Shown one piece after another: positions 20,589 to 29,382 of a DNA stretch of 38,902 bases; within the stretch, counting starts at the first letter, position 1; the number at the start of each line of letters is the position of its first letter. This DNA comes from a virus: the IMG/VR virus record IMGVR_UViG_3300025526_000059, positions 1-38,902 of that record; one strand, given 5' to 3'. A model generated the notes under the pieces. It worked only from the letters and a program-made list of their open reading frames with translations. It was not told where the DNA came from and did no database searches. The position numbers and the translations under genes are program-made.

Positions 20589-21527
20589 ATGCGAACGATT
20601 TTCGAGCGTTATTCGCTTGCCGGTGCCATGCGTGAAGGGGAGGGCGCAGCAACCACGGCGGCCACCACTGCCGCGACTACCGCAGCAACCACGACTGCGC
20701 CTCCCGCTGCGACTGCGACTACGACTGCGACTACGACTCCGACAGCTTTCGATTTCAGCCAGCATGGCGTGGCGGGCGAAGACCTGGCTTACGTTACGAA
20801 CAAGGGCTGGAAGGGTCCGACCGATATTGTCGCATCATATCGCAACCTCGAAAAGCTGCGCGGCGTTCCCGTTGAACAACTGCTGCAGTTGCCGGCCGCT
20901 GATGCTGCGCCGGAAGCCTGGAGCGATATCTGGACCAAGCTGGGGCGCCCAGCCGCGGCGGACGGGTACCAACTGACCCTGCCGCAGGGTGATGACGGCG
21001 CTTTCGCCAAGGTTGCAACCAGCTGGTTCCACGGCGCCGATCTGACCCAGGGACAGGCGACCAAGCTGTACGAGAAGGTCATGGCCTGGGCGGGTGAGCA
21101 GCAGAAGGCCGGCGAGACCGTTAACGCCGATGCTGTCAAGGCCCAGATGGCGGCACTCGACAAGGAATGGGGTCCGAACCGGGACACCAATCTGGCGATT
21201 GCACAGCGCGGCGCCAAGGCGTTTGGCCTGGATGAAGCGACGGTCGACAAGCTGCAGGGTGCCCTCGGCTATGACGGTGTGATGAAGCTGATGCACAACC
21301 TTGGCAGCAAGGTTGGCACCGATGCCGGTTTTGTGACTGGCGACGGGAAAGGTGGCTTCTCCGGCACCGTGACCCAGGAACAGGCGCGGGCCGAGATCAC
21401 CCGGTTGCGCAAGGAGAAGTCCTTCGCACAGCGGTTCAATTCGTCGGATCCGACGGTCCGCAGCCTGGCCCGCAATGAAATGCGCAAACTGGAAGAAATC
21501 GCATTCCCGGGCAATCAGTCTTCTTGA
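20589..21527 (+). CDS. Scaffolding (capsid assembly) protein
   Basis: A 312-aa protein between Bbp19-like and major capsid. It starts MRTIFERYSLAGAMREGEG and has a Thr/Ala low-complexity tract at about 20-50 (simple-sequence DNA of ACG/ACT repeats), then FDFSQHGVAGEDLAYVTNKGW and YRNLEKLRGVPVEQLLQLP, followed by helical charged sequence and a C-terminal basic, helical end (QARAEITRLRKEKSFAQRF...RNEMRKLEEI) of the kind used by scaffolds to bind capsid subunits. Expected to assemble inside the procapsid and leave on maturation. Confidence 0.8.
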   Translation: MRTIFERYSLAGAMREGEGAATTAATTAATTAATTTAPPAATATTTATTTPTAFDFSQHGVAGEDLAYVTNKGWKGPTDIVASYRNLEKLRGVPVEQLLQLPAADAAPEAWSDIWTKLGRPAAADGYQLTLPQGDDGAFAKVATSWFHGADLTQGQATKLYEKVMAWAGEQQKAGETVNADAVKAQMAALDKEWGPNRDTNLAIAQRGAKAFGLDEATVDKLQGALGYDGVMKLMHNLGSKVGTDAGFVTGDGKGGFSGTVTQEQARAEITRLRKEKSFAQRFNSSDPTVRSLARNEMRKLEEIAFPGNQSS

Positions 21528-21535
21528 AAATAGGT

Positions 21536-21552
21536 GTTGCCAAACAGGCAAC
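21536..21552. promoter_or_regulatory. Operator-like palindrome GTTGC-caaacag-GCAAC
   Basis: Perfect copy, 8 bp after the scaffold stop and upstream of the capsid leader. Confidence 0.7.
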
Positions 21553-21570
21553 GTCAGGTTATAAGAGCAA

Positions 21571-21605
21571 CCGTCGAGGCCGCTTCCGGGCACAAGCCTC
21601 GACGG
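21571..21605 (+). promoter_or_regulatory. Stable hairpin in the capsid gene leader
   Basis: CCGTCGAGGC (21571-21580) and GCCTCGACGG (21596-21605) form a perfect 10-bp stem with a 15-nt loop, without a following T-tract. It begins about 20 bp after the operator and about 200 nt before the capsid start, so it could stabilise or attenuate capsid mRNA. The rest of 21528-21767 shows no gene. Confidence 0.5.
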
Positions 21606-21767
21606 GAAACCGATCAAACCGAAGCCGACAACTGCTTAACGGCAGCCGGCTGACAGCAGGAAAGGACTGCCGAGTGCGCCGCCCGTAAGCGGTGAAGAAG
21701 CCGGCCCCGGCCTTCAGGTTGGACAAGCCCTTCGAAAGCAAGAACCACGCTTTCCTGGAGGGACATC

Positions 21768-22664
21768 ATGTCCGTAAATATCCCTAATCATTATGTGCAG
21801 TCCTACAGCACGAACATCGAACTGCTCCTGCAAACGCGTGGTGGCAAGTTCCGTTCGGCAGTGACGACCGGCAGCTACGTCGGCAAGCAGGCTTCGCCTG
21901 TCGACCAGATCGGTTCTGTCGAAATGCAGCCGGTGACCACCCGCTTCGCGCCGATGGGCCGCGTTGACGCGCCGACTGACCGGCGCTGGGTCTTCCCGTC
22001 CGACTTCGACCTGCCGCAGCTGATCGACAGCTTCGACAAGCTGCGCCTGATCACCGATCCGGAATCGGCTTATGTCCGGAACGCCGTCATGGCGGCCGAT
22101 CGCCAGTACGATCGCCTGATCGTCAATGCCTTCTTCGGCACGGCGAAGACCGGCGAACAGGGTGCGACCAGCACCAGCTTCACCGCGGCCAACGAGGTCG
22201 ATGTGGCGGAAGGTGGCGCCAACAGCCGCCTGAACGTCGCCAAGATCAAGGCCGTCAAGGAACTGATGGAAACCAACGATGTCGATTTCGAGGTCGAGGA
22301 AGCCTTCATTGGCATCACGGCCAAGGATCATTCGGCCCTGCTGAAGGACATCGAGATCATCGGCAAGGACTTCAAGAACGGCGAAGCGCCGGTTTTGATC
22401 AGCGGCCGGGTGACCGAGTTCCTGGGCTTCAAGTTCATCCAGTCGGAGCTCATTGAGCGTCACCTGGCGGGCACCAACGAGGTGACCCTGCCGGTCTGGG
22501 TGAAGTCCGGCATGCACCTCGGCATGTGGAACGAGATGAACCACAAGGTCAGTCAGCGCGACGATCTGCAGGGTCTGCCCTGGCAGGTCTACACCACGAT
22601 GACCGGCGGCGCGACCCGTGTTGAGGAAAACAAGGTCTACGCCATCGAATCCTACCGGGCGTAA
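21768..22664 (+). CDS. Major capsid protein
   Basis: A 298-aa major head protein. Recognisable stretches: MSVNIPNHYVQSYSTNIELL, RGGKFRSAVTTGSYVGKQASP, GRVDAPTDRRWVFPSDFDLP, and the C-terminal half with FIGITAKDHSALLKD and LGMWNEMNHKVSQRDD. It matches the N4/T7-side podovirus capsid type (HK97 fold by family knowledge). ATG follows GGAGGG, the strongest ribosome site of the late region, in keeping with high expression. It follows scaffold and a 240-bp structured leader, and is followed closely by a small virion protein. Confidence 0.88.
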   Translation: MSVNIPNHYVQSYSTNIELLLQTRGGKFRSAVTTGSYVGKQASPVDQIGSVEMQPVTTRFAPMGRVDAPTDRRWVFPSDFDLPQLIDSFDKLRLITDPESAYVRNAVMAADRQYDRLIVNAFFGTAKTGEQGATSTSFTAANEVDVAEGGANSRLNVAKIKAVKELMETNDVDFEVEEAFIGITAKDHSALLKDIEIIGKDFKNGEAPVLISGRVTEFLGFKFIQSELIERHLAGTNEVTLPVWVKSGMHLGMWNEMNHKVSQRDDLQGLPWQVYTTMTGGATRVEENKVYAIESYRA

Positions 22665-22677
22665 GGAGAACTGACCC

Positions 22678-23178
22678 ATGGCAAATGTTAATTCCACCTG
22701 GATCGGCAACGCGGTTGCCTCGCCCAAGGTCTTCACCGATGCAAACCAGAGCGTGGGCACCGGCAGGGTCGCCAAGTCTGCGGCTACCGTATCGGCGACG
22801 CAGGCTTCCGGCGACACCATCCGCCTGGTGCGGGTTCCGTCGAATGCCCGTATCGATGCGGTGCTGCTTACGACCGCTGACGCGACTACCGCCGGCGCCA
22901 TCAACATCGGCGTCTGGCAGACGTCTGAGAATGGCGGCGCGGTGGTCGATGCGGACCTGTTCGCCTCGGCCCTGGCCCTGACCGGTGGTCCGTTCACGCG
23001 CAGTGATCAGACCTTCGAAAGCGGTGAATACACCTATGCCGAAACCTGTCTGCCGCTCTGGCAGGTGCTGGGTCTGACGACCGATCCGAAGCGCGATTAC
23101 GACATCGTTGCCCAGGTCAGCACGACCGGCGACGGCATGGGCACCGTCATGGTGCTGGAAGTGCATTACACCACCTGA
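22678..23178 (+). CDS. Virion protein (possible head decoration protein), 166 aa
   Basis: Starts MANVNSTWIGNAVASPKVF after AAGGAGA, 13 bp behind the capsid gene. Beta-rich, Thr/Ala/Gly-rich sequence: SATQASGDTIRLVRVPSNARID, TTADATTAGAINIGVWQT and MGTVMVLEVHYTT. Short beta-rich proteins right behind the major capsid gene are often capsid stabilising or head completion proteins, but homology is not certain. A perfect hairpin follows its stop. Confidence 0.6.
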   Translation: MANVNSTWIGNAVASPKVFTDANQSVGTGRVAKSAATVSATQASGDTIRLVRVPSNARIDAVLLTTADATTAGAINIGVWQTSENGGAVVDADLFASALALTGGPFTRSDQTFESGEYTYAETCLPLWQVLGLTTDPKRDYDIVAQVSTTGDGMGTVMVLEVHYTT

Positions 23179-23187
23179 CCTGTCATT

Positions 23188-23211
23188 CGGAGGCGGCCAA
23201 TGCCGCCTCCG
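23188..23211 (+). terminator. Hairpin terminator or mRNA-processing stem after the head genes
   Basis: Perfect 10-bp stem CGGAGGCGGC (23188-23197) and GCCGCCTCCG (23202-23211) around loop caat, followed by TTTCC. The short T-run makes it a weak or partial terminator, likely to reduce read-through into the tail genes. Confidence 0.6.
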
Positions 23212-23229
23212 TTTCCTGCGAGGTAGAGC

Positions 23230-23424
23230 ATGGCCGATCGTTTCTATTCTGTCGTCAAGGGTGAACAGTCCGCGGTCCAGGTGACCGAGGGTTCGTCCAC
23301 GTCGAGCGAGGCGATCGAGCTTCGTGTGAATGACAGCGTGTACAGCGACAAGCTGACCGTCATCCACGGTCTACGAGCGATCCTCCGCTATCTGGAGACC
23401 GTCGAAACCAACCCGATTGCGTGA
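23230..23424 (+). CDS. Hypothetical virion-region protein, 64 aa
   Basis: MADRFYSVVKGEQSAVQVTE is followed by SSTSSEAIELRVNDSVYSD and an amphipathic helix (KLTVIHGLRAILRYLETVE). ATG follows GAGGTAGAGC. Lies between the hairpin and the next structural gene; probably a head-completion or head-tail joining protein. Function unknown. Confidence 0.65.
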   Translation: MADRFYSVVKGEQSAVQVTEGSSTSSEAIELRVNDSVYSDKLTVIHGLRAILRYLETVETNPIA

Positions 23425-23434
23425 GGCGAGGATC

Positions 23435-24004
23435 ATGAAAATCCATCGCCTTCGCAGCACTGTCGCCCGGCCTGCCGACAACACGGCATACGCCGCCGGC
23501 GACGAAATCAGCAATCATGCCACCGCTGCCAGCGTGGTGCGCCCGATCTTCAACATGGCCGGGTTCCAACAGGGCCGTATCCTGTCAGCCGAAATCGATC
23601 TGGTGGCGGCGTCGGGCAACGTGGTTACCACGGCGCTTGACCTTGAACTGCTGTTGTTCCCCACCGATGACGTACCTGCCGCAGTTGGCGACAACGTCAC
23701 CCATCCGATTGCGGCCGACATTCGCGCCAAGGCGCTCGGCGGGTTCCGCTTCGATGATACCGGCTGGACCGGTCCGCTGGGTACAGTGGCCGCCGGTACG
23801 TCGCAGTTCCAACCGGTCATGGCACATCTGGTGCAGCCGCTGGCCAGCCCGGTTGCGCAATTCCCACATCCGCCGGGCTTCCTGTTCAATCTGGAAAGCA
23901 AAACCACCAAGAGCCTGACCGCCGTTCTGCGGGCCCTCGGTGCCTGGACCCCGACCGGCGTGGTCAACACTTTCGGCATTACGCTGAACCTCGAAGCGAT
24001 TTAG
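23435..24004 (+). CDS. Hypothetical structural protein, 189 aa
   Basis: Starts MKIHRLRSTVARPADNTAYA at the ATG behind GAGGCGAGG (a longer frame exists but lacks a site). Beta-rich: GDEISNHATAASVVRPIFNM, LVAASGNVVTTALDLELLLF, and PPGFLFNLESKTTKSL. Located just before tail tubular protein A, where podoviruses encode head or stabilising proteins. Family not recognised. Confidence 0.65.
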   Translation: MKIHRLRSTVARPADNTAYAAGDEISNHATAASVVRPIFNMAGFQQGRILSAEIDLVAASGNVVTTALDLELLLFPTDDVPAAVGDNVTHPIAADIRAKALGGFRFDDTGWTGPLGTVAAGTSQFQPVMAHLVQPLASPVAQFPHPPGFLFNLESKTTKSLTAVLRALGAWTPTGVVNTFGITLNLEAI

Positions 24005-24014
24005 GCGACGGTTC

Positions 24015-24578
24015 ATGGCGGTCAGTGAAGTCGCCCTCGTCAACCTCGCTCTCCAGAAACTTGGTGCGGCCCGCATCACGTCGCTGAGCGAGGACAGCCG
24101 CAACGCGCGCAGCGTGAACGCCTGTTACAAAATGATGCGCGACCGCGAGTTGCGCGCACACAAATGGCATTTTGCGCGGAAGCAGCAGGTACTGACACCC
24201 GATACCGCGGCCCCAGCTTTCGATTACAGCTACCAGTTCACTTGGCCAACCGATTGTCTGCGCGTGCTGAAGCCGCGGAACGGTTACGTCGACTGGCAGC
24301 TGGCCGGTCGCAAGATCATGACCAATATGAGCGATACGCTCAACTTGGACTACATCGCGCGAATCACCAACACGACGCTGTTTGACCCGACATTCGATGA
24401 CGGTCTGGCTTGCAAAATCGCCTGGCACTGCTGCGAGGAAATCACGCAGTCGAACCAGAAGAAGGCCGACATTATGACCGAGTACCGCATGGCGATTGCC
24501 GAGGCGCGTCGCACCAATGCCATTGAGGTTTCCCCGGAGGAATTCCAGGAAGATCCTTGGCTTTCGGCCCGGCGGTGA
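24015..24578 (+). CDS. Tail tubular protein A-like (gatekeeper/adaptor)
   Basis: A 187-aa protein matching T7 gp11-type tail tubular protein A: MAVSEVALVNLALQKLGAARI, SLSEDSRNARSVNACYKMMRDREL, HKWHFARKQQ, and YQFTWPTDCLRVL. It would form a dodecameric ring below the portal. The ATG lies 10 bp after the preceding stop and the next tail gene follows by 3 bp. Confidence 0.85.
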   Translation: MAVSEVALVNLALQKLGAARITSLSEDSRNARSVNACYKMMRDRELRAHKWHFARKQQVLTPDTAAPAFDYSYQFTWPTDCLRVLKPRNGYVDWQLAGRKIMTNMSDTLNLDYIARITNTTLFDPTFDDGLACKIAWHCCEEITQSNQKKADIMTEYRMAIAEARRTNAIEVSPEEFQEDPWLSARR

Positions 24579-24581
24579 GTC

Positions 24582-26885
24582 ATGCCGAAGGTCTCCCCCA
24601 TCCAGACTGCGTTTAATGCCGGTGAAATATCACCGCTGATGTATGGCCGTGTTGATTTTGAAAAGTATGGTCTGGCTCTGGCTCGCTGTTTCAACTCAAT
24701 TCCGATGGTGCAGGGCGGCGTTACGCGTCGGCCGGGTTTCGCTTTTTCGGCGGAAGTCAAGGACAGCAGCAAAAAGACGCGGGTTATCCGGTTCGAGTTT
24801 TCGACCACCCAGGCGTATGTGATCGAGCTCGGTGACCAGTATATGCGCCTGTATCGCAATAACGGGCCGGTACTGGAGACTGCGCAGAATATAACGGGCA
24901 TCACCAAGGCCAACCCGGCAGTGCTGACCTACAGTGGCGCCGATAACTATGCCAATGGCGATCACGTCATGCTGTCGTCGATTGGGGGCATGACCGAACT
25001 GAACGGCCGGCGGGTTAAGGTGGCCGGGGTGGACACTGGCGCGAATACGTTCCAGCTTCAGGATCTGGCCGGCAATAATATCGACAGCACGAATTTCACC
25101 ACATATACAAGCGGCGGCACGGTAGAAGAAGTCTACACGGTGTCGACGCCCTGGGTGGAAGCCGACCTGTTCGCGCTGAAATTCGCGCAGTCGGCCGACG
25201 TGCTGTACGTCGTGCATCCGAGTTATGCGCCGCGCAAGATTTCCCGTACCGGTCACACCAGCTGGTCGATCAGCCTGCACGATTTTATCGATGGTCCGTA
25301 CCTTGTGACCAACTCCACGACCACGACGTTGACCCTGGGTGCGACCAGCGGGACGGGTGTGAGTTTGACGGCGTCGTCGGCGACAGGCATTAACGGGGGC
25401 ACAGGCTTCCGAGCAGGCGATGTCGGCCGGCATGTCCGCATCAAGCATTCCAGCAAATGGGGCTGGGGCAAGATTGCCTCGGTGACCAACAGCACCACGG
25501 CGACGATTGATATCGTCAGCGCCTTTGGCGCGACGACGGCCAGCGCATCGTGGCGCCTCGGTGTATATAACACGGTGGACGGTTACCCCGGCGCCTTGGC
25601 GTTTTTCGAGGATCGACTGGGTTTCGGCGGTGCGGGCGGCGCACCCCAGCGCGTCGACCTGTCGATGAACGGACTATACGACACCTTCTCGCCTACAGTT
25701 CTTGAAGATGGCACGGTGAAGGACGACAACGCGGTCTCGGCAACCTTCAACTCCGGCGATGTGCAGCTGATCCGCTGGATGTCGGATGACGAAAAAGGTC
25801 TGCTGGTTGGCACTGTGAGCGGTGAGTGGGTTCTGCGCCCGTCGACTCTCGGCGAGGCATTGTCGCCAACCAATGTGAAGGCGTCGCAAATCACAAAGCG
25901 TGGCAGTTACAACATCCAGGCTGCCCGCGTTTCCAAGGCCACCCTGTTCGCCCAGCGAGCGGGTCGCAAACTGCATGAGATTGCCTACGACTACTATTCT
26001 GACGGGTTCAAGTCTCCGGACATGACCGTACTGGCAGAGCACATCACCCGTGGCGGGGTCAAGGAGATGTCCTTCCAACAGCAGCCGCAAAGCGTTTTGT
26101 GGGTTGCCCGGCTGGATGGCGATCCGATCGGCCTGACATATGAACGCGAACAGAATGTGATCGCCTGGCACCAGCACGAACTGGGCGGCTTCTCGGATTC
26201 CGGCCACACGGCTGCGGCACAAATCGAATCGGTGACCACCATCCCGTCTGCCGACGAAACCCGGGAGGAAGTCTGGGCTGTCATCAAACGGTACGTTAAT
26301 GGCCGAGCGGTTCGCTACGTCGAGTACATGGCCAAGATGTGGGAAGACGGAGACGACCAGGAAGACGCATTTTATTTCGATTGCGGCGCGACCTATGACG
26401 GTTCGCCGACTACGGTTGTCAGTGGCCTGTGGCACCTGGTCGGCGAGACAATATCTATCCTGGCTGACGGTGCGGCGCACCCGGACAAAACGGTAGGGTC
26501 GAACGGTCGGATCACGCTTGATCGTCAGGCGTCGGTGGTGCAGATCGGGTATGGTTACTATTCGGAAGGTCAGTTGCTGCGTAACAACGCCGGCGCGGCC
26601 GACGGCACGGCGCAGGGCAAGACCCAGCGTGCGCACAAGGTTGCCGCTCGATTCCACAAATCGCTGAACTGCAAGGTAGGGCCAAGCTTCGACAAGCTGG
26701 ACGAAGTGATTTTCCGCACCGGCGCCAACCCGCTCGGGGCCATGGTTCCGCTGTATTCCGGCGACAAGGTCTTGCCTTACGAGGGTGATTACACGACGGC
26801 GAACCAAATCTGCTGGCGATTCTATGGCGGCCTGCCGGGTACGATTCTCGCTTTCATGCCACAACAGCACACGCAGGATGCCTAA
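24582..26885 (+). CDS. Tail tubular protein B-like (nozzle)
   Basis: A 767-aa T7 gp12-type tail nozzle protein. Typical start VSPIQTAFNAGEISPLMYGR, then RCFNSIPMVQGGVTRRPGF, LEDGT and FNSGDVQLIRWMSDDEKGLLVGT with LRPSTLGEALSP, and ARVSKATLFAQRAGRKLHE. A segment at about 215-335 (GATSGTGVSLTASSATGIN ... RVGRHVRIKHSSKWGWG) looks like an inserted beta domain. Six copies would form the tip of the short tail below the adaptor. Confidence 0.87.
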   Translation: MPKVSPIQTAFNAGEISPLMYGRVDFEKYGLALARCFNSIPMVQGGVTRRPGFAFSAEVKDSSKKTRVIRFEFSTTQAYVIELGDQYMRLYRNNGPVLETAQNITGITKANPAVLTYSGADNYANGDHVMLSSIGGMTELNGRRVKVAGVDTGANTFQLQDLAGNNIDSTNFTTYTSGGTVEEVYTVSTPWVEADLFALKFAQSADVLYVVHPSYAPRKISRTGHTSWSISLHDFIDGPYLVTNSTTTTLTLGATSGTGVSLTASSATGINGGTGFRAGDVGRHVRIKHSSKWGWGKIASVTNSTTATIDIVSAFGATTASASWRLGVYNTVDGYPGALAFFEDRLGFGGAGGAPQRVDLSMNGLYDTFSPTVLEDGTVKDDNAVSATFNSGDVQLIRWMSDDEKGLLVGTVSGEWVLRPSTLGEALSPTNVKASQITKRGSYNIQAARVSKATLFAQRAGRKLHEIAYDYYSDGFKSPDMTVLAEHITRGGVKEMSFQQQPQSVLWVARLDGDPIGLTYEREQNVIAWHQHELGGFSDSGHTAAAQIESVTTIPSADETREEVWAVIKRYVNGRAVRYVEYMAKMWEDGDDQEDAFYFDCGATYDGSPTTVVSGLWHLVGETISILADGAAHPDKTVGSNGRITLDRQASVVQIGYGYYSEGQLLRNNAGAADGTAQGKTQRAHKVAARFHKSLNCKVGPSFDKLDEVIFRTGANPLGAMVPLYSGDKVLPYEGDYTTANQICWRFYGGLPGTILAFMPQQHTQDA

Positions 26886-27313
26886 TGCAGACAGTTCCGT
26901 TTAAAGCGGCGCATGCGGCCCGCCTCCGGATCCAGTCCGCACAGGCATGGATGGGCGACATGCTGTGTGCGCCCGACATGGCAACGTTGGAACAGCCGCA
27001 CGCCACCACGATTCTGGACGGCGACACGGTGTTGCTGTGCGCCGGCGCGATCGAGCTCTGGCCAGGTCGTGCATACATCTGGTCCGTACTGTCCGCAGAA
27101 TTTACGCCGCGCAAATTCCTGCGGATGCAAACGATTGCGAAAGACTGGGTTGCTAACCTGCCGTTTGACCGGATCGAAGCGGCTGTGGAAGCGAGTTTCG
27201 AAGCTGGACATCGCTGGGTCATTTCCCTCGGTTTTACGCGAGAGACCGAAGATGTGATGCGCAAGTTCATGGATGGCCGGGATTTTGTGCTTTATGCGCG
27301 GGTCAAGGAGTAA
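26885..27313 (+). CDS. Internal virion protein A-like (T7 gp13-type)
   Basis: A 142-aa protein overlapping the nozzle gene stop (TAATG). Sequence VPFKAAHAARLRIQSAQAWM, GDTVLLCAGAIELWPGRAYIW, and FEAGHRWVISLGFTRETEDVMRKF is the gp13-type family, with a GNAT-like fold in some annotations. It would assist assembly of internal core proteins. The next virion gene starts 3 bp downstream. Confidence 0.78.
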   Translation: MQTVPFKAAHAARLRIQSAQAWMGDMLCAPDMATLEQPHATTILDGDTVLLCAGAIELWPGRAYIWSVLSAEFTPRKFLRMQTIAKDWVANLPFDRIEAAVEASFEAGHRWVISLGFTRETEDVMRKFMDGRDFVLYARVKE

Positions 27314-27316
27314 GAA

Positions 27317-27859
27317 ATGGCGCAGGCAGCACCGTTCATCATGATGGCCGCGACGGCAATGAAGGCGATTGGTACGGCGAACCAGTTGCGTGGCGAAGCC
27401 CGTGCGTCGAAGCAGAACGCCGAGCTTGCCGATCAGCAGGCATTGATTTCCCGTCAGCAGGCCGATGCGGATGCCGTGCTGCAGCAGCGGCGCGCCCGGA
27501 AGGTTATCGGCAATATGCGGGCCAACTACGGTGCTTCCGGCCTCACGATGGAAGGTAGCCCGCTCGACGTGCTGGAGGAAAGCGTGTCGAATGCCGAGAT
27601 GGACCGGCAGACGATCCTGTACCGCGGTAATCTGCGGGCGATGGGCTTCGAAAACACGGCGGCCCAATACCGCGCCCGTGCGAAGAACATGCGGAACGCA
27701 GCCTATCTGACCTTGTTGACCGGGTTCGCGGAAGCCGGTGGGCAGGGTGCGCAGAGTGGCGTCTTTGATTCGAAACCAGACTCCGATCCGCTGCGCGGCT
27801 TCGATCCTGGTCCGGCCACCTATCCGTCGCGCACCTATGAACCGTTCGGGGGTGTCTGA
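27317..27859 (+). CDS. Internal virion protein B-like (T7 gp14-type)
   Basis: A 180-aa protein: hydrophobic head MAQAAPFIMMAATAMKAIGTA, then helical EARASKQNAELADQQALISR, NYGASGLTMEGSPLDVL, and AAQYRARAKNMRNAAY. This is the gp14/internal virion B pattern, with a helix that inserts in the outer membrane at DNA ejection. Overlaps the next gene by TGATG at 27857-27861. Confidence 0.78.
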   Translation: MAQAAPFIMMAATAMKAIGTANQLRGEARASKQNAELADQQALISRQQADADAVLQQRRARKVIGNMRANYGASGLTMEGSPLDVLEESVSNAEMDRQTILYRGNLRAMGFENTAAQYRARAKNMRNAAYLTLLTGFAEAGGQGAQSGVFDSKPDSDPLRGFDPGPATYPSRTYEPFGGV

Positions 27860-29382
27860 TGCCGAGAATTCGTGAATACCAGCCGGCGGAAAGTTCGGCG
27901 GCAGCGGTCCCTTACCGGCAGGTTCAGGGTACCGACCTGGTGCCGCCGGGCGCCAGCTTGGGCGATGGTCTCGCGCGTTTCGCCGAAGGCATGATCCGGG
28001 CACAGGAACGCGACGAGGTTTCGGACGTGCAGACGAAACTTGCGAAGGCACGGGCCGAATGGACTGTGGCCTTGCAGGATCAGGAAGACCGGGCGCCTAC
28101 CGGTGATCCGAAATTTGCCGAGAATTTCCTGAACAAGTTCAACGGATCGATTCAGGCGATTGGCGACAACCTGGAAACCAAAGCCGGACGGGAGGCTTTC
28201 AAGCAGGGCAGTGCCGCGCTGGGCGCGCAGTTTACGCAGGCCGCTGGTCTATACCAGGTCCGCGCCGCCGGCGCCAAGGCCAAGCAGGACTTCCTGACGG
28301 CGCTGGACGCCAACCGTAACACCCTGCTGCGTGATCCGACGCAGTTCGAAAGCGTGCTCGCCAGTTCCCAGGCCGCGCTGACCGATCCGAACGGTCCTTA
28401 CGCTCGCATGCCGGTGGCAGAGCGCGAACGGCTGGCACGACAGACGAATGTTGATCTGGCCAAATCGGCTGTTCAGGGTGTGATCGACATCGATCCGCAG
28501 GAAGGGCTGAAGCAGCTGGAAGCCGGCCGCTGGGGAAAATGGCTTGACGCAGACAACACGACGCAGTTGCGGGCGCACGCCAAGCAGGCGATCCGTGCCG
28601 AAGAAATCGAAGGTGAGCGTCGTGAGCGGGCAAAGGAAAAGGCGGAATCCACCGCGCGTGAAAAGACCAAGTCCGATTTTATTTCCCGTCTGTCCGATGA
28701 CAATGTCGGCCTGACATCGAAGGACATCATCAATTCGAACCTGTTGGCGGCGGAAAAGGAACACTATCTGAATGTTCTGAAAACCCGCATGAACGAGGGC
28801 ACCAAGCCGATCCGTACCGATCCGACAACCTTCCGCGACCTATTCACGCGCATCGGTCTGCCTGATGGCGACCCCCGGCGGATTGCCAACGAGGATCAGT
28901 TGAACCAGGCTTTTGTCGACCAGAAACTGTCATTCGAAGACCTGTCCCGGTTGCGCAAGGAATTTGTCGACTACCGCACACCCGACGGCGAGAAGTTGTC
29001 GAAGCGCAAATCGGATTTCCTGAAAGGAGTCGGTCCGAGCATCAACAAGTCGAACCCGATGATGGGTCGAATTGATCCTAGCGGGCAGATGCAGGAGTAC
29101 GAGTTTGGCATTTTCGTCGAGAACGAAATCGAACGGATGCGGAAGGAAAACCGCAACCCGTATGATCTGTTCAATCCGGCCAAGCCGGACTATCTCGGGC
29201 GGCCCGAAGTGCTGACGAGCTACCAGAAGACGCTGAAGCAGTCCATCGACGACTTCTCGTCTCAGCTGCGGAGCGCGCCGGGGATCAAGAATCCTTCCGG
29301 GGGAGTGCCGGATGACAAGGTGCGCAAGCCTGGTGAGACGCCGCAGCAGTATCTGGATCGCATGAAAAAGGCGGCCAATTAA
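27859..29382 (+). CDS. Internal core protein (T7 gp15-like)
   Basis: A 507-aa helical protein. Segments: MPRIREYQPAESSAAAVP, RFAEGMIRAQERDEVSDVQT, ALQDQEDRAP, and long charged helices (RAEEIEGERRERAKEKAE). Length and place fit a gp15-type core/ejection protein that forms part of the trans-envelope channel. No lysozyme motif is seen. TAATG-type overlap with the next gene (29380-29384). Confidence 0.72.
   Translation: MPRIREYQPAESSAAAVPYRQVQGTDLVPPGASLGDGLARFAEGMIRAQERDEVSDVQTKLAKARAEWTVALQDQEDRAPTGDPKFAENFLNKFNGSIQAIGDNLETKAGREAFKQGSAALGAQFTQAAGLYQVRAAGAKAKQDFLTALDANRNTLLRDPTQFESVLASSQAALTDPNGPYARMPVAERERLARQTNVDLAKSAVQGVIDIDPQEGLKQLEAGRWGKWLDADNTTQLRAHAKQAIRAEEIEGERRERAKEKAESTAREKTKSDFISRLSDDNVGLTSKDIINSNLLAAEKEHYLNVLKTRMNEGTKPIRTDPTTFRDLFTRIGLPDGDPRRIANEDQLNQAFVDQKLSFEDLSRLRKEFVDYRTPDGEKLSKRKSDFLKGVGPSINKSNPMMGRIDPSGQMQEYEFGIFVENEIERMRKENRNPYDLFNPAKPDYLGRPEVLTSYQKTLKQSIDDFSSQLRSAPGIKNPSGGVPDDKVRKPGETPQQYLDRMKKAAN

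Noticed and set aside
18651-20765. 704-codon antisense frame over portal and scaffold genes
   Set aside because: Arg/His/Gln-rich product without domain features, fully covered by well-supported plus-strand genes.
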